NCBI GenBank assembly: GCA_934364795.1
Contig: CAKRMK010000001.1
Span: forward strand, 62,001 to 126,000
Length of the DNA: 64,000 bases
Reading direction: 5' to 3'
From: an uncultured Blautia sp.
Lineage (GTDB): Bacteria; Bacillota; Clostridia; Lachnospirales; Lachnospiraceae
Part shown: positions 36,234 through 45,106 of the stretch, piece after piece
Layout: each line of letters opens with the position of its first letter
Position numbering within the stretch: position 1 is the stretch's first letter
Position numbers and translations under genes: made by a program
The notes under the pieces: generated by a model
The model's input: the letters and a program-made list of their open reading frames with translations, nothing else
Told to the model about the DNA's origin: nothing
Databases searched by the model: none

Positions 36234-36410
36234 TTAATTATATTTACGTTTTCTTGCGGCTTCAGATTTTTTCTTACGACGAACGCTTGGTTTCTCGTAA
36301 TGCTCTCTTTTGCGGATTTCCTGCTGGATACCTGCTTTTGCACAGCTTCTCTTGAATCTGCGAAGAGCGCTATCTAAAGTCTCGTTTTCTTTTACGATAA
36401 CGTTTGACAT
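36234..36410 (-). CDS. rpsU: 30S ribosomal protein S21
   Basis: A 58-residue basic ribosomal protein: [20 protein letters not shown] at the start and a Lys/Arg-rich tail ([16 protein letters not shown]). The start at 36410 gives the usual length; the frame extends upstream only through non-coding leader. It is monocistronic, with its own promoter and terminator. Confidence 0.97.
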   Translation of the reverse strand: MSNVIVKENETLDSALRRFKRSCAKAGIQQEIRKREHYEKPSVRRKKKSEAARKRKYN

Positions 36411-36488
36411 AGACTCACACCTAACCTCCCTCCAGTTGTAGATTGTGCTAAAATACAACTGTCTGGGTATTTTTCTTGCACGAACATT

Positions 36489-36518
36489 ATTATATATCAT
36501 ACAGTCGGGGTTCGTCAA
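36489..36518 (-). promoter_or_regulatory. Sigma-A promoter of rpsU
   Basis: TTGACG (36518-36513) and TATAAT (36494-36489), 18 bp apart on the minus strand, about 79 bp before the start. It lies about 65 bp beyond the alaS stop. Confidence 0.85.
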
Positions 36519-36581
36519 CAACTTTTGGTTTAATTTTACAAAAAATTTTGACGAATTTTTTGTATGGTGTCAGGCATTCAA

Positions 36582-39221
36582 TTAGTAAAGCTGACCTTCC
36601 AGAATTCCCTTTACTGCATCAATTGCTTCCTGGGCTTTTTCCGGATTCTTTCCGCCGGCCTGTGCCATGTTCGGACGTCCACCGCCGCCACCGCCAACGA
36701 TTGCAGCCACTGCTTTGATCAGATTTCCGGCATGTGCTCCTGCTTTCTGTGCGGAATCAGTAGCCATTGCAAGAAGGCTTACTTTGCCTTCATTCACTGC
36801 TGCCAGAACTACAACACCCTCACCAAGCTTTTCTTTGAGCTGATCGCCAAGATCACGAAGTCCGTTCATGTCAACGCCCTCTACCTTGGCAGCAAGAAGC
36901 TTCACACCTTTTACTTCTACAACCTGATCCATAACATTTCCAAGAGCGCCCTGAGCCAGTTTGCTCTTAAGGGATTCGTTTTCGCTTGTAAGCGCTTTCA
37001 CCTCACCCTGCAGATGGGCAATCTTCTCTGTCAGCTCTGTGGGGTTTGCTTTCAGGGCTTTGGCTGCTTCATGAAGAAGTGCTTCCTGCTTCTTATAGTA
37101 TTCCAGAACTCCTTTTCCTGTCAGTGCCTCGATACGGCGCACACCTGCTGCAATACCGGATTCAGATACAATCTTGAACAGCATGATGGAGCTTGTATTT
37201 GCAACATGAGTACCACCGCAAAGCTCTTTGGAGAAATCACCCATGGATACCACACGTACCTTCTGGGAATACTTCTCACCAAACAGTGCCATTGCACCGG
37301 ATTTTTTGGCTTCTTCAATATCCATAACATCTGTATGAACCGGAAGAGCCTCCTGGATCTTCTCATTTACCAGATCCTCTGCTTTCTGGATTTCTTCAGG
37401 TGTCATAGCTGTGAAATGTGCAAAGTCAAAACGAAGTCTGTCTGCTGTAACAAGAGAGCCCTTCTGCTCTACGTGAGAACCAAGAACCTCTTTTAATGCT
37501 TTCTGGAGAAGATGTGTTGCACTGTGGTTCTTCTCAATATCTTTTCTTGCTGCTGTATTTACTTTCAGAGAAACTGTCTCGCCTTTGGAGATCATTCCGG
37601 ATTCCATATGTCCTACATGACCGAATTTACCGCCACGAAGATTAATGGTATCTTCTACAATGAACTTGCCGTTTGCAGTTTCAATCACACCGGTATCTCC
37701 AACCTGTCCACCCATTGTAGCATAGAATGGGGTTTTCTCTACAAATACAGTACCCTTCTGGCCTTCCATTAAGGAATCTACGATCTCATCCTCTGTTGTC
37801 AAAACAGTAACCGAAGATTCAAAGGAAAGATGGTCATATCCTACAAACTCTGTAGTTACAGAAGTATCGATCTGGTCATATACAGTGGCATCGGCTCCCA
37901 TATAGTTGGTTACTTCACGGGAAGAACGTGCTTTTTCTCTCTGCTCGTCCATAGCAGTCTTAAAGCCGTCCTCATCGATCTCATAGCCTTTTTCCTCAAG
38001 AATCTCTTTGGTCAGATCCAGCGGGAATCCATAGGTATCATATAACTTAAATGCATTTTCTCCGGAAAGTGTTTTCTCTCCTGCTGCATTCATAGCCTCT
38101 TCCATGTCAGCCAGAATACGAAGTCCCTGATCGATTGTCTTACCGAACTGGTTCTCCTCGTTTGTAAGAACATTGAAGATAAATTCTTTCTTCTCTTCCA
38201 ATTCCGGATATCCGTCCTTGGAACCGTCAATTACTTCTGCACTTAAGGTTGCAAGGAAGTTACCCTTTATTCCAAGAAGTCTTCCGTGTCTTGCAGCACG
38301 GCGGATCAGACGGCGAAGTACATATCCACGGCCTTCATTGGTAGGCATGATACCATCAGAGATCATAAATGTTGCAGAACGGATATGGTCTGTGATCAGA
38401 CGGATGGAAACATCATCTTCATGATGTACACCATATGGCTTACCGGAAATCTTGCTTACCAGATTACGAAGAGAACAGATGGTATCTACATCAAAAATGG
38501 AATCTACATCCTGAACAATAACTGCCAGACGCTCAAGTCCCATACCTGTATCAATGTTCTTCTGTTTCAGAGTGGTATAGTTACCATTTCCATCATTTTC
38601 AAACTGGGTGAATACATTGTTCCATACTTCCATGTAACGGTCGCAGTCGCAGCCTACTGTACAGCCAGGTTTGCCACAGCCATATTTCTCTCCACGGTCG
38701 TAATAGATCTCTGAACATGGACCACATGGACCTGCGCCGTGCTCCCAGAAGTTATCTTCTTTGCCAAATTTAAAAATACGCTCTGCCGGAATGCCAATCT
38801 CTTTGTTCCAGATATCAAATGCCTCATCATCCTCCAGATAAACAGACGGATAAAGGCGGTTTGCATCCAGTCCTACAACCTCTGTAAGGAATTCCCAGGA
38901 CCAGTGGATGGCTTCTGTCTTAAAATAATCTCCAAATGAGAAGTTTCCAAGCATTTCAAAGAATGTACCATGGCGTGCTGTCTTACCTACATTCTCAATA
39001 TCACCTGTACGGATACATTTCTGACATGTACTTACTCTTGTACGGGGTGGTTTTTCTGCTCCTGTAAAATATGGTTTCAGTGGTGTCATACCTGCATTGA
39101 TCAGCAGGACACTTTTATCGCCCTGTGGAACCAATGGAAAGCTTTTCATTACAAGATGTCCCTTGCTTTCCATGAAATCCAGAAACATTTTTCGAAGTTC
39201 GTTTACTCCGTATTTCTTCAT
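36582..39221 (-). CDS. alaS: Alanyl-tRNA synthetase
   Basis: An 879-residue enzyme charging tRNA-Ala. Class II catalytic domain at the N-terminus (FLDFMESKGHLVMKSFPLVP), editing-domain metal site NHSATHLLQKAL and CGGTHVANTSS, then a coiled coil and the C-terminal DHHA1 domain with GGGGGGRPNMAQAGGK. Length is standard with the start at 39221, which follows AGGAGGAG by 7 nt. It has its own promoter and a structured leader. Confidence 0.97.
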   Translation of the reverse strand: MKKYGVNELRKMFLDFMESKGHLVMKSFPLVPQGDKSVLLINAGMTPLKPYFTGAEKPPRTRVSTCQKCIRTGDIENVGKTARHGTFFEMLGNFSFGDYFKTEAIHWSWEFLTEVVGLDANRLYPSVYLEDDEAFDIWNKEIGIPAERIFKFGKEDNFWEHGAGPCGPCSEIYYDRGEKYGCGKPGCTVGCDCDRYMEVWNNVFTQFENDGNGNYTTLKQKNIDTGMGLERLAVIVQDVDSIFDVDTICSLRNLVSKISGKPYGVHHEDDVSIRLITDHIRSATFMISDGIMPTNEGRGYVLRRLIRRAARHGRLLGIKGNFLATLSAEVIDGSKDGYPELEEKKEFIFNVLTNEENQFGKTIDQGLRILADMEEAMNAAGEKTLSGENAFKLYDTYGFPLDLTKEILEEKGYEIDEDGFKTAMDEQREKARSSREVTNYMGADATVYDQIDTSVTTEFVGYDHLSFESSVTVLTTEDEIVDSLMEGQKGTVFVEKTPFYATMGGQVGDTGVIETANGKFIVEDTINLRGGKFGHVGHMESGMISKGETVSLKVNTAARKDIEKNHSATHLLQKALKEVLGSHVEQKGSLVTADRLRFDFAHFTAMTPEEIQKAEDLVNEKIQEALPVHTDVMDIEEAKKSGAMALFGEKYSQKVRVVSMGDFSKELCGGTHVANTSSIMLFKIVSESGIAAGVRRIEALTGKGVLEYYKKQEALLHEAAKALKANPTELTEKIAHLQGEVKALTSENESLKSKLAQGALGNVMDQVVEVKGVKLLAAKVEGVDMNGLRDLGDQLKEKLGEGVVVLAAVNEGKVSLLAMATDSAQKAGAHAGNLIKAVAAIVGGGGGGRPNMAQAGGKNPEKAQEAIDAVKGILEGQLY

Positions 39222-39251
39222 TTCAAATCTCCTCCTACGCAATAAAGAAGT

Positions 39252-39302
39252 GCATTCCTCTTGTGATGCAAAAGATCTCTTTGGACTTTGCATCCGGAAT
39301 GC
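39252..39302 (-). promoter_or_regulatory. Nested hairpin in the alaS leader
   Basis: In the ~90-nt alaS leader RNA GCATTCC (39302-39296) pairs with GGAATGC (39258-39252), and inside it GATGCAAA pairs with TTTGCATC. It is too short for a T-box, lacks its conserved T-box sequence, and no U-run follows. It could be a protein-binding or stability element. Confidence 0.45.
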
Positions 39303-39315
39303 TTGCATGTTTTAT

Positions 39316-39344
39316 ATGATAGCATATAAACAGGTTTGGGTCAA
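39316..39344 (-). promoter_or_regulatory. Sigma-A promoter of alaS
   Basis: TTGACC (39344-39339) and TATCAT (39321-39316) are 17 bp apart. The -35 is only 7 bp beyond the tyrS stop at 39352, and no terminator separates the genes, so tyrS read-through is possible. Confidence 0.8.
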
Positions 39345-39351
39345 AATATTT

Positions 39352-40581
39352 TTATTTTGTAAATACTTTATTGAATTTCTTCTTTCCTCTTTTGAGAACT
39401 ACACCGTCACCTGTAAGTACGTCTTTGGAAAGTACCTGTTTGATATCTGTAACTTTCTCTCCATCTACAGAGACACCGCCCTGCTCAATGGCTCTTCTTC
39501 CCTCGGAACGGGTCTGTACCAGTGCAGATTTTACAAGAAGTGTGATCACATCAACATTTCCTTCTTCGTCAAAGTCCTCTGCTGCAAGTTCAGTAGTCGG
39601 CATGTGGGCTGTATCTGCTCCGCCTGCAAAAAGAGCTTTTGCACCTGCCTGCGCTTTCTTTGCTTCTTCTGTTCCATGAACAAGCTCTGTAAGCTGGAAT
39701 GCAAGGATTTCTTTTGCTTTGTTTAACTGGCTTCCTTCCCATTTCTCCATTTCCTGGATTTCTTCTAACGGAAGGAAAGTAAGAAGCTTCATGCATTTGA
39801 TAACGTCTGCATCGTCCACATTTCTCCAGTACTGGTAGAAATCAAATGGAGAAGTTTTGTTTGGATCAAGCCATACAGCACCTGACTGTGTTTTACCCAT
39901 TTTCTTTCCTTCTGAATTCAGAAGAAGTGTGATGGTCATAGCGTATGCATCTTTTCCAAGTTTACGGCGGATCAGCTCGGTACCTCCAAGCATGTTGCTC
40001 CACTGATCATCACCACCAAACTGCATGTTGCAGCCGTATTTCTGGTACAGCATGTAGAAATCGTAGCTCTGCATGATCATGTAGTTAAATTCAAGGAAAC
40101 TTAATCCTCTTTCCATACGCTGTTTGTAGCACTCTGCTGTCAGCATACGGTTGACAGAGAAATGAGGTCCAACCTCACGTAAAAGCTCTACATAATTCAG
40201 TCCCATCAGCCAGTCAGCATTGTTTACCATCAGAGCCTTGTCATCAGAAAAATCAATGAAACGCTCCATCTGTTTTTTGAAGCAGTCAATGTTATGCTGG
40301 ATGGTTTCTTTTGTCATCATCTGGCGCATATCTGTTCTTCCGGATGGATCACCGATCATACCGGTTCCACCGCCAAGAAGGGCAATTGGCTTGTTTCCTG
40401 CCATCTGGAGACGTTTCATCAGGCAAAGAGCCATGAAGTGTCCAACATGAAGGCTGTCTGCTGTAGGGTCAAAGCCGATATAAAAGGTTGCCTTTCCATT
40501 ATTTACCATTTCCTTAATTTCATCTTCATCTGTTACCTGAGCAATCAGGCCTCTGGCTTTGAGTTCTTCCCAAACTGTCAT
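39352..40581 (-). CDS. tyrS: Tyrosyl-tRNA synthetase
   Basis: A 409-residue class I synthetase. HIGH motif HVGHFMAL, tyrosine-pocket residues in [13 protein letters not shown]-like KMGKTQSGA, and a C-terminal S4 RNA-binding domain ([19 protein letters not shown]). It is controlled by the T-box leader upstream, as expected for a clostridial aminoacyl-tRNA synthetase. AGGAGG precedes the ATG. Confidence 0.97.
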   Translation of the reverse strand: MTVWEELKARGLIAQVTDEDEIKEMVNNGKATFYIGFDPTADSLHVGHFMALCLMKRLQMAGNKPIALLGGGTGMIGDPSGRTDMRQMMTKETIQHNIDCFKKQMERFIDFSDDKALMVNNADWLMGLNYVELLREVGPHFSVNRMLTAECYKQRMERGLSFLEFNYMIMQSYDFYMLYQKYGCNMQFGGDDQWSNMLGGTELIRRKLGKDAYAMTITLLLNSEGKKMGKTQSGAVWLDPNKTSPFDFYQYWRNVDDADVIKCMKLLTFLPLEEIQEMEKWEGSQLNKAKEILAFQLTELVHGTEEAKKAQAGAKALFAGGADTAHMPTTELAAEDFDEEGNVDVITLLVKSALVQTRSEGRRAIEQGGVSVDGEKVTDIKQVLSKDVLTGDGVVLKRGKKKFNKVFTK

Positions 40582-40606
40582 TTTCTTTTCCTCCTGTAAT
40601 TGAATA

Positions 40607-40651
40607 ATATGATGTTAGGGTCAAAAGGTATTTTGCCCCTAACTTGATATA
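40607..40651 (-). repeat. Leader hairpin element, copy 1 (before tyrS)
   Basis: In the tyrS mRNA GTTAGGGGCAAAA pairs with TTTTGACCCTAAC around a 4-nt loop (40643-40614), flanked by ATATCAA and ATCATAT. The same element, in the same orientation to its gene, is at 51673-51717 before rqcH. It lies between the T-box terminator and the tyrS ribosome binding site and has no U-run. Confidence 0.75.
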
Positions 40652-40657
40652 CACAAA

Positions 40658-40985
40658 AAAGCCCGGTTCCTCTGTCCCTTTAGGACGAGAACCGGGTCCC
40701 GCGATACCACCTAAATTCACAGAAAGCTCGCACTTCCTGCCTCAACAAGTGACCAGTCAAAAGAATACTTCCGAATATCACCCTGGCACGATAACGTATG
40801 CCATCTACGTTGCAGCCTACTGGATCTCTCGTTCGGTGCAAAGCTCCGGGATGTATTCACTAAGAACCCCACTTTTTATCTGGCTGTCCTCCTGGTTCCT
40901 GCCTGCGCCTCTCACCACCCGGCAACTCTCTGTAAGCTCTTCCCAAGGCTACTTCTTCCCTTCAAAGCCTTTGTCATTTAATACT
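40658..40985 (-). promoter_or_regulatory. T-box riboswitch (tyrosine) controlling tyrS
   Basis: The T-box core reads TAGGTGGTATCGCGGG on the minus strand (40714-40699), followed by the terminator hairpin CCCGGTTCTCGTCC/GGACAGAGGAACCGGG-like and TTTTTT. In the Stem I region GTGAATACATCC presents UAC (40855-40853), a tyrosine codon, as the likely specifier. Uncharged tRNA-Tyr would bind and stop termination. Length (~320 nt) is normal for the class. Confidence 0.93.
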
Positions 40986-40988
40986 GCA

Positions 40989-41017
40989 AGTATACAAAGG
41001 TGACTTGTTTTTGTCAA
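40989..41017 (-). promoter_or_regulatory. Sigma-A promoter of the tyrS T-box leader
   Basis: TTGACA (41017-41012) and TATACT (40994-40989) are 17 bp apart on the minus strand, immediately before the T-box leader. Confidence 0.88.
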
Positions 41018-41082
41018 GAAAATTACTCTTCTGTTTTTACAACTTAATGTATTAAAGTGATAATCTGACACTTTCATTCCCC

Positions 41083-42870
41083 TTAACTGTTCATATTTTC
41101 CCAGATTCCGTTCTTTTCAAAGTCCATTGCTGCTTTTTTTGCTCCTTCTACGATTTCCGGGTCATATCCCAGCATATCCAGAAGCTTTATGGCATTTCTG
41201 GATGTTGCCCGTCCTTTCTTCAGAACATAGGAAAATACCACTTCTTTTTCCTTTACTTCCTCCTCGAAATGATAATTATGATATAAAGAGTCCAGAATAT
41301 ATGACAGCTCAATGTCATGGGTGGCAGCAAAAGGAAGCACCCAGTTTTGCCGTAGTTTTGCCAGAATTCTTGAGGAAGCGGCAATACGTTCTATGGTATT
41401 GGTACCCCGGAGCACTTCATCGATAATGCATAAAAGGGGCTCTGGCTTTTTACTTTCTTCCAGGATTCTCTTTAATGACTTGATTTCTACAATAAAATAG
41501 CTCTCTCCGCTTTCTATGTCATCCCGTAGTGCCATAGAAGTCATCACCTTCAGAAAAGGTGCCTGATAAGAAGAACAGGTGCAGGTTCCGATGGTCTGCG
41601 CCAGAATACTGTTCATCGCCACATTTTTCAGAAAAGTGGATTTACCAGAGGCATTGGAGCCTGTGATAAGCGTTCCTCCAGAAACATGAAAGCTGTTTGC
41701 AACCGCTTCTGTAAGCAGGGGATGGTAAAGATCCTCCACCTTCATTTCGATTTGAACTTTACCTTCCTGGCTTTTACTTTCCTGACCTTTTCTATCTGCG
41801 TTGCTTCCACATTCACTGTTATTTTCCAGTTTTTTTCCACTCTTGCACGAAACAAATTCCGGTCTGCACCACAATGTAAGCAGCTCCCTAAAAGAAGCAA
41901 TGGAGATGCAGGCATCCAGTTCTCCGATATTGTCAATCAGTGCCATAATGGAGCCTGTTTTTCCTTTAATTTCTTTTAAAAGCCCGTTGTATATCAAAAT
42001 ATCCACATGGGTCAGCATCCGGATGTAATCCATGAGAATCTGAAAGGGATCTCCCCCGTCAGTATTTTTGCTGGTAAGAAAAAACGCCCTGCGGTTCAAT
42101 CCGGCAAATACCTTTTTCCCTTCCTGTATGGCATCCATCTGTTTCTTCGTCTCTGCCCAGTCAACGGTTTTCATCTGTTCTGCCACTGACAGCATACGAA
42201 GTAAATGAGCAAAGCAATCCAGATATGCTTCGATGAGTTTTCTGTCATTTCCTGCGTAATAAATAGTGATGTTTGTGACCATAAGCACCAGAAATACAAA
42301 AAATCCCACTACAGGGTTCAAAGGCAGAAGAACACAAAGATTCAGTCCCAGAAGAACCAGCATAAAAATATGGATTCCCGTCTTTACCTCTGGGGAACTG
42401 TTCAGCGCCAGTACCGTATCAGAAAGTGAGCCAAGCCTTGTCTTTCCGATCTGGGAAAGAAGAAGCTGCAGCTGCTCCCTTTCCTTTGCATGGCGAAAAA
42501 AGAATTCTATGAGGGCTTCCCTTTCATCTAGTTTTTCCTGGTCAAAAAGAGGACGTCTTAGCATATCATAAAGAACATCCTCACCAGGTGAGGAAATAGT
42601 CTGATTGATCATTTTGTAAACACGGTCCATATCCAGATCGTTCCAGGTAATATCGTCTATGACAAAACCCGCTTCTTCCCTGCGCCTGAAATAATGGGAA
42701 ATCAGTTCTATATCGCCGGGTTCGTATTCCCGGGCAAACGGCTTTCCATACCTGCTGCGGATTTTCTCTAAAACTCTCTTTTTATTCTTATAATTCTCAT
42801 AAAGGATCCATAAAACAAATAGCAGGACTACGCCTGCTATTGTCAGGATCACAGATAAATATGGATTCAT
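41083..42870 (-). CDS. Membrane-anchored MutS-family ATPase
   Basis: A 595-residue protein with an N-terminal membrane helix (5-23), a hydrophobic hairpin at 166-204 and a C-terminal MutS domain V ATPase: Walker A TGSNASGKST (403-412) and Walker B LLCIIDEVLRGTNT (479-492). It lacks the MutS mismatch-recognition domain and the MutS2 Smr nuclease. A hydrophilic insert (342-376) lies before the ATPase. Being tied to the membrane argues against mismatch repair; the role is unknown. The start follows AAGGAG by 6 nt. It lies 11 nt downstream of the cell-wall hydrolase stop codon's neighbour promoter block, on the same strand. Confidence 0.8.
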   Translation of the reverse strand: MNPYLSVILTIAGVVLLFVLWILYENYKNKKRVLEKIRSRYGKPFAREYEPGDIELISHYFRRREEAGFVIDDITWNDLDMDRVYKMINQTISSPGEDVLYDMLRRPLFDQEKLDEREALIEFFFRHAKEREQLQLLLSQIGKTRLGSLSDTVLALNSSPEVKTGIHIFMLVLLGLNLCVLLPLNPVVGFFVFLVLMVTNITIYYAGNDRKLIEAYLDCFAHLLRMLSVAEQMKTVDWAETKKQMDAIQEGKKVFAGLNRRAFFLTSKNTDGGDPFQILMDYIRMLTHVDILIYNGLLKEIKGKTGSIMALIDNIGELDACISIASFRELLTLWCRPEFVSCKSGKKLENNSECGSNADRKGQESKSQEGKVQIEMKVEDLYHPLLTEAVANSFHVSGGTLITGSNASGKSTFLKNVAMNSILAQTIGTCTCSSYQAPFLKVMTSMALRDDIESGESYFIVEIKSLKRILEESKKPEPLLCIIDEVLRGTNTIERIAASSRILAKLRQNWVLPFAATHDIELSYILDSLYHNYHFEEEVKEKEVVFSYVLKKGRATSRNAIKLLDMLGYDPEIVEGAKKAAMDFEKNGIWENMNS

Positions 42871-42881
42871 CCGCTTCTCCT

Positions 42882-44246
42882 TTATACCCAGTCTACAAAG
42901 AATGTGTGATCTTTGTAGGTTTCATATACAACTTTGTTAAAATTAAGAGGCTGTTTCCAGAAAGCGTAAGTCATCATAAAATACATATAATTAAAATCCT
43001 TCGCCTTAGTTCCGCTTACTTTACGTGGAGTTCCCTTTGTCACGTAGGCATTAAATGCGTTCATTGCCTGTCTTGCAGCCTTGTATGCACTGGCTCTGTC
43101 ATCAAACTGACCATTCAGCCTTTTCAGCAGGTTTCCATTGGTTACTACAGAATACTGGGGGAACGTAGTGCCCTGATAAATAACATAGCGAACCTCGGAA
43201 GGGAAATCACCGCCCTTATAGATGGTTCTGTTTAAAATACACAAGGCAACTGCCTTCATGCCTGCAATTCCCTGATCTCCGGCTTCACATTCGCACACTG
43301 CAGCCAGAAGATCCAGATCTGACTTGGAACCATCTGCAACTCCCGGATGCTCGTTGAATTCGTTCATAATGGTGTAATTTCGTCCATTTTTCGCATCATA
43401 GTGCGTGAATGTAATTCCATTTCCGCTTACTGTCCCTTTCTTTGTGGCAACGCCGCTGGAACTGAATTTGTAAGACACACCGTCAACTGTGGCAGTGGTA
43501 TTTCTGTACATAACTCCCTTGGAGCTGAAATAATATCTCTTCCCGTCAAGTGTCAGCCAGCCAATCTGTGCCTTTCCATCGCTGGGGCTGAAATAGTAAC
43601 GGTTACTTCCTACCTTGCCAAACCCTTTCTGATAACGGACTCCTGTAGACTTTGAAAAATAATAATAGTTTCCACTTAATTTCTGAAGTCCGGTGAGCAT
43701 GATTCCTGATTTGGTATTAAAATAGCGCACACTGCCACTGGAACTTTTGACCTCACCGGTAGCCATCTGGCCATTGCTGCGGAAATAGCGCTTCTGGCCT
43801 TTTCCATTTTGAAGCCAGCCGCGAACCATAATTCCGCTTCCGCTGGTAAAATAATATTTCTTCCCCTTCAAAGTCAGCCAGCCACGGACCATTTTGCCAT
43901 CTTTAGGGTTAAAGTATCTGGTGTATTTCCCGCTTGAAATGAATCCGGTAACCATCACACCGGAGCCTTTTGTGAAATAGCGTATCTTTTTCCCGGTGCC
44001 ATCCTTCTGCCAGCCTTTTAACTGGACTCCGGTCTTGGAATCAAAATAATATTTTTTTCCATTTAAAGTCAGCCAGCCTTTTTGTTTCTCGCCGGTTTTG
44101 GTTATGTAATAAGACTTGCCATCAATGGTCTGAAAACCAGCCGTCTGTGCATGGACTTCTCTTGCTGTGGCTGGTGTCACAAGCATAACTGCCAGTATAA
44201 ATAAGCCCACCCAAAGGTTCCTGATTCTATTTTTCTTTTCTCTCAT
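42882..44246 (-). CDS. SleB-type cell-wall hydrolase with cell-wall-binding repeats
   Basis: A 454-residue exported protein. After a signal peptide (1-34) come about twelve choline/glucan-binding-type repeats at 36-285 (GWLTLNGKKYYFDS, GWLTLKGKKYYFTS and variants). The C-terminus (about 320-450) is a Hydrolase_2/SleB domain with AAVCECEAGDQGIAGM, whose Glu is the expected catalytic residue. Such lytic enzymes degrade cortex or vegetative peptidoglycan. Its promoter is perfect sigma-A, so expression need not be limited to sporulation. The start at 44246 follows AGAGGG by 8 nt. The MutS-like gene begins 11 nt after its stop. Confidence 0.88.
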   Translation of the reverse strand: MREKKNRIRNLWVGLFILAVMLVTPATAREVHAQTAGFQTIDGKSYYITKTGEKQKGWLTLNGKKYYFDSKTGVQLKGWQKDGTGKKIRYFTKGSGVMVTGFISSGKYTRYFNPKDGKMVRGWLTLKGKKYYFTSGSGIMVRGWLQNGKGQKRYFRSNGQMATGEVKSSSGSVRYFNTKSGIMLTGLQKLSGNYYYFSKSTGVRYQKGFGKVGSNRYYFSPSDGKAQIGWLTLDGKRYYFSSKGVMYRNTTATVDGVSYKFSSSGVATKKGTVSGNGITFTHYDAKNGRNYTIMNEFNEHPGVADGSKSDLDLLAAVCECEAGDQGIAGMKAVALCILNRTIYKGGDFPSEVRYVIYQGTTFPQYSVVTNGNLLKRLNGQFDDRASAYKAARQAMNAFNAYVTKGTPRKVSGTKAKDFNYMYFMMTYAFWKQPLNFNKVVYETYKDHTFFVDWV

Positions 44247-44344
44247 ACTTAATACCCTCTTCAAAAAGCGAATGTTATCGCCCGTTTTCTGTAAATTTGT
44301 GTCATTTTCATTTCAAAGTTTACAAAAATATTAAATTTTAATTT

Positions 44345-44373
44345 ATTATAGCCAAATTCGCTGTTTCTGTCAA
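44345..44373 (-). promoter_or_regulatory. Perfect-consensus sigma-A promoter of the cell-wall hydrolase
   Basis: TTGACA (44373-44368) and TATAAT (44350-44345) with an exact 17-bp spacer on the minus strand, about 99 bp before the start at 44246. The leader of about 90 nt is AT-rich. Confidence 0.88.
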
Positions 44374-44383
44374 CTGATTTGTA

Positions 44384-44410
44384 ACACCTGCCTTGTCTTA
44401 GCCATATGAT
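44384..44410 (+). promoter_or_regulatory. Sigma-K-like promoter of the cysteine-rich gene
   Basis: AC (44384-44385), 17 bp, then CATATGAT (44403-44410) fits the mother-cell sigma-K pattern AC-N16/17-CATANNNT and lies 31 bp before the start at 44442. No sigma-A match is seen on this strand. Confidence 0.5.
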
Positions 44411-44441
44411 GAACTGTGAATAATTTCTGGAGGTTTCAGGC

Positions 44442-44738
44442 ATGAGTGATTTAGCTGCTACAAACTGTGGATGCGGCGAAGAAAGATCCGGATGTGGATG
44501 CAATAACAATTGTGGATGTGGAAACGGTTGTGGAAATGACTGTGGATGCGGGCTTTCCAACTGGGGTAACGGTTCCTGTGGATGCAACATTCTCTGGATC
44601 ATCATTCTTCTTTGTGCATGTGGCGGTAACGGCTTCGGCTGCGGCAATGGCTGCGGTAACGGAAACGGTGACTGCTGCTGGATCATCATTATCCTCCTGC
44701 TTCTTTGCGGTGGATGTGGAAACGGCTGCGGATGCTGA
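44442..44738 (+). CDS. Small protein extremely rich in cysteine and glycine
   Basis: A 98-residue protein with 21 cysteines. After MSDLAATNCGCGEE come CGCGNGCGNDCGCG runs, then two hydrophobic segments (CNILWIIILLCACGG at about 48-62, CCWIIIILLLLCGG at about 78-91) and a CGCG-type end. TGGAGG lies 8 nt before the ATG. No signal peptide. I recognise no named family; Cys/Gly-rich low-complexity proteins occur in spore coats, and the sigma-K-like promoter and neighbours fit a coat or crust role. That is inference. It is clearly expressed-looking: RBS, promoter and terminator. Confidence 0.82.
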   Translation: MSDLAATNCGCGEERSGCGCNNNCGCGNGCGNDCGCGLSNWGNGSCGCNILWIIILLCACGGNGFGCGNGCGNGNGDCCWIIIILLLLCGGCGNGCGC

Positions 44739-44752
44739 TATAACAACAAATC

Positions 44753-44782
44753 GGGGCAGAGGAAAATTCCTCTGTCCCTTTT
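44753..44782 (+). terminator. Terminator of the cysteine-rich gene
   Basis: GGGGCAGAGGAA (44753-44764) pairs with TTCCTCTGTCCC (44767-44778), then TTTT. It lies 14 bp past the stop and also separates the convergent gene at 44794. Confidence 0.85.
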
Positions 44783-44793
44783 GGATTTCTGTC

Positions 44794-44967
44794 TTATCGG
44801 TTAGAGTCACAATGCTCCTGATCTTCTTTATCAGCAGCTTCGCGATTTTCTTCCATGTTCTTTTTCTGTTTTCTTCTGATACATTCCAGATCCAATTCAT
44901 AAACGTCATTTCCATCTATCACAAGCTTTATATTTTTTCTGTCCATAATTTTTCTCCACTTATTCAT
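44794..44967 (-). CDS. Small hypothetical protein, probably sporulation-expressed
   Basis: A 57-residue hydrophilic protein (MNKWRKIMDRKNIKLVIDGN, then DVYELDLECIRRKQKK, and a Glu/Asp-rich tail). TGGAGG lies 5 nt before the ATG at 44967, which I prefer over 44979. A strong sigma-K-like promoter is just upstream. It converges on the cysteine-rich gene. I know no function. Confidence 0.65.
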   Translation of the reverse strand: MNKWRKIMDRKNIKLVIDGNDVYELDLECIRRKQKKNMEENREAADKEDQEHCDSNR

Positions 44968-44981
44968 TTTATCCTCCACTA

Positions 44982-45009
44982 TAGCATATGTTCTGCTTTC
45001 TTTTGGGGT
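44982..45009 (-). promoter_or_regulatory. Sigma-K-like promoter of the 57-residue gene
   Basis: On the minus strand AC (45009-45008), 17 bp, then CATATGCTA (44990-44982) matches the full AC-N17-CATANNNTA consensus. It ends 15 bp before the start codon. Confidence 0.5.
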
Positions 45010-45061
45010 ACACAGTCTTTTTCAGGCAGTCTGATGTCTTTCTCACTTTTTCCCTTACACT

Positions 45062-45090
45062 GTCATATTTTAATAATAAAAACATATGCT
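45062..45090 (+). promoter_or_regulatory. Sigma-E-like promoter of the two-gene small-protein operon
   Basis: GTCATATT (45062-45069), 13 bp, then CATATGCT (45083-45090) resembles the early mother-cell sigma-E pattern. The start at 45107 is 17 bp downstream. It diverges from the sigma-K-like promoter at 44982. Confidence 0.45.
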
Positions 45091-45106
45091 TAAAAAGGAA
45101 TTCTTT

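Noticed and set aside
39222..39351. T-box before alaS
   Set aside because: The leader is only about 90 nt and lacks the conserved GGTGG-type T-box core; only the tyrS leader carries it.
42882..44246. Toxin or S-layer protein because of the tandem repeats
   Set aside because: The repeats match choline/glucan-binding cell-wall repeats, and the C-terminal SleB-type domain explains the protein as a lytic enzyme.
44261..44749. Minus-strand Pro/His/Gln-rich open frame opposite the cysteine-rich gene
   Set aside because: Its composition is the complement of Gly/Cys codons in the plus-strand gene, and it has no RBS; the plus-strand gene has RBS, promoter and terminator.
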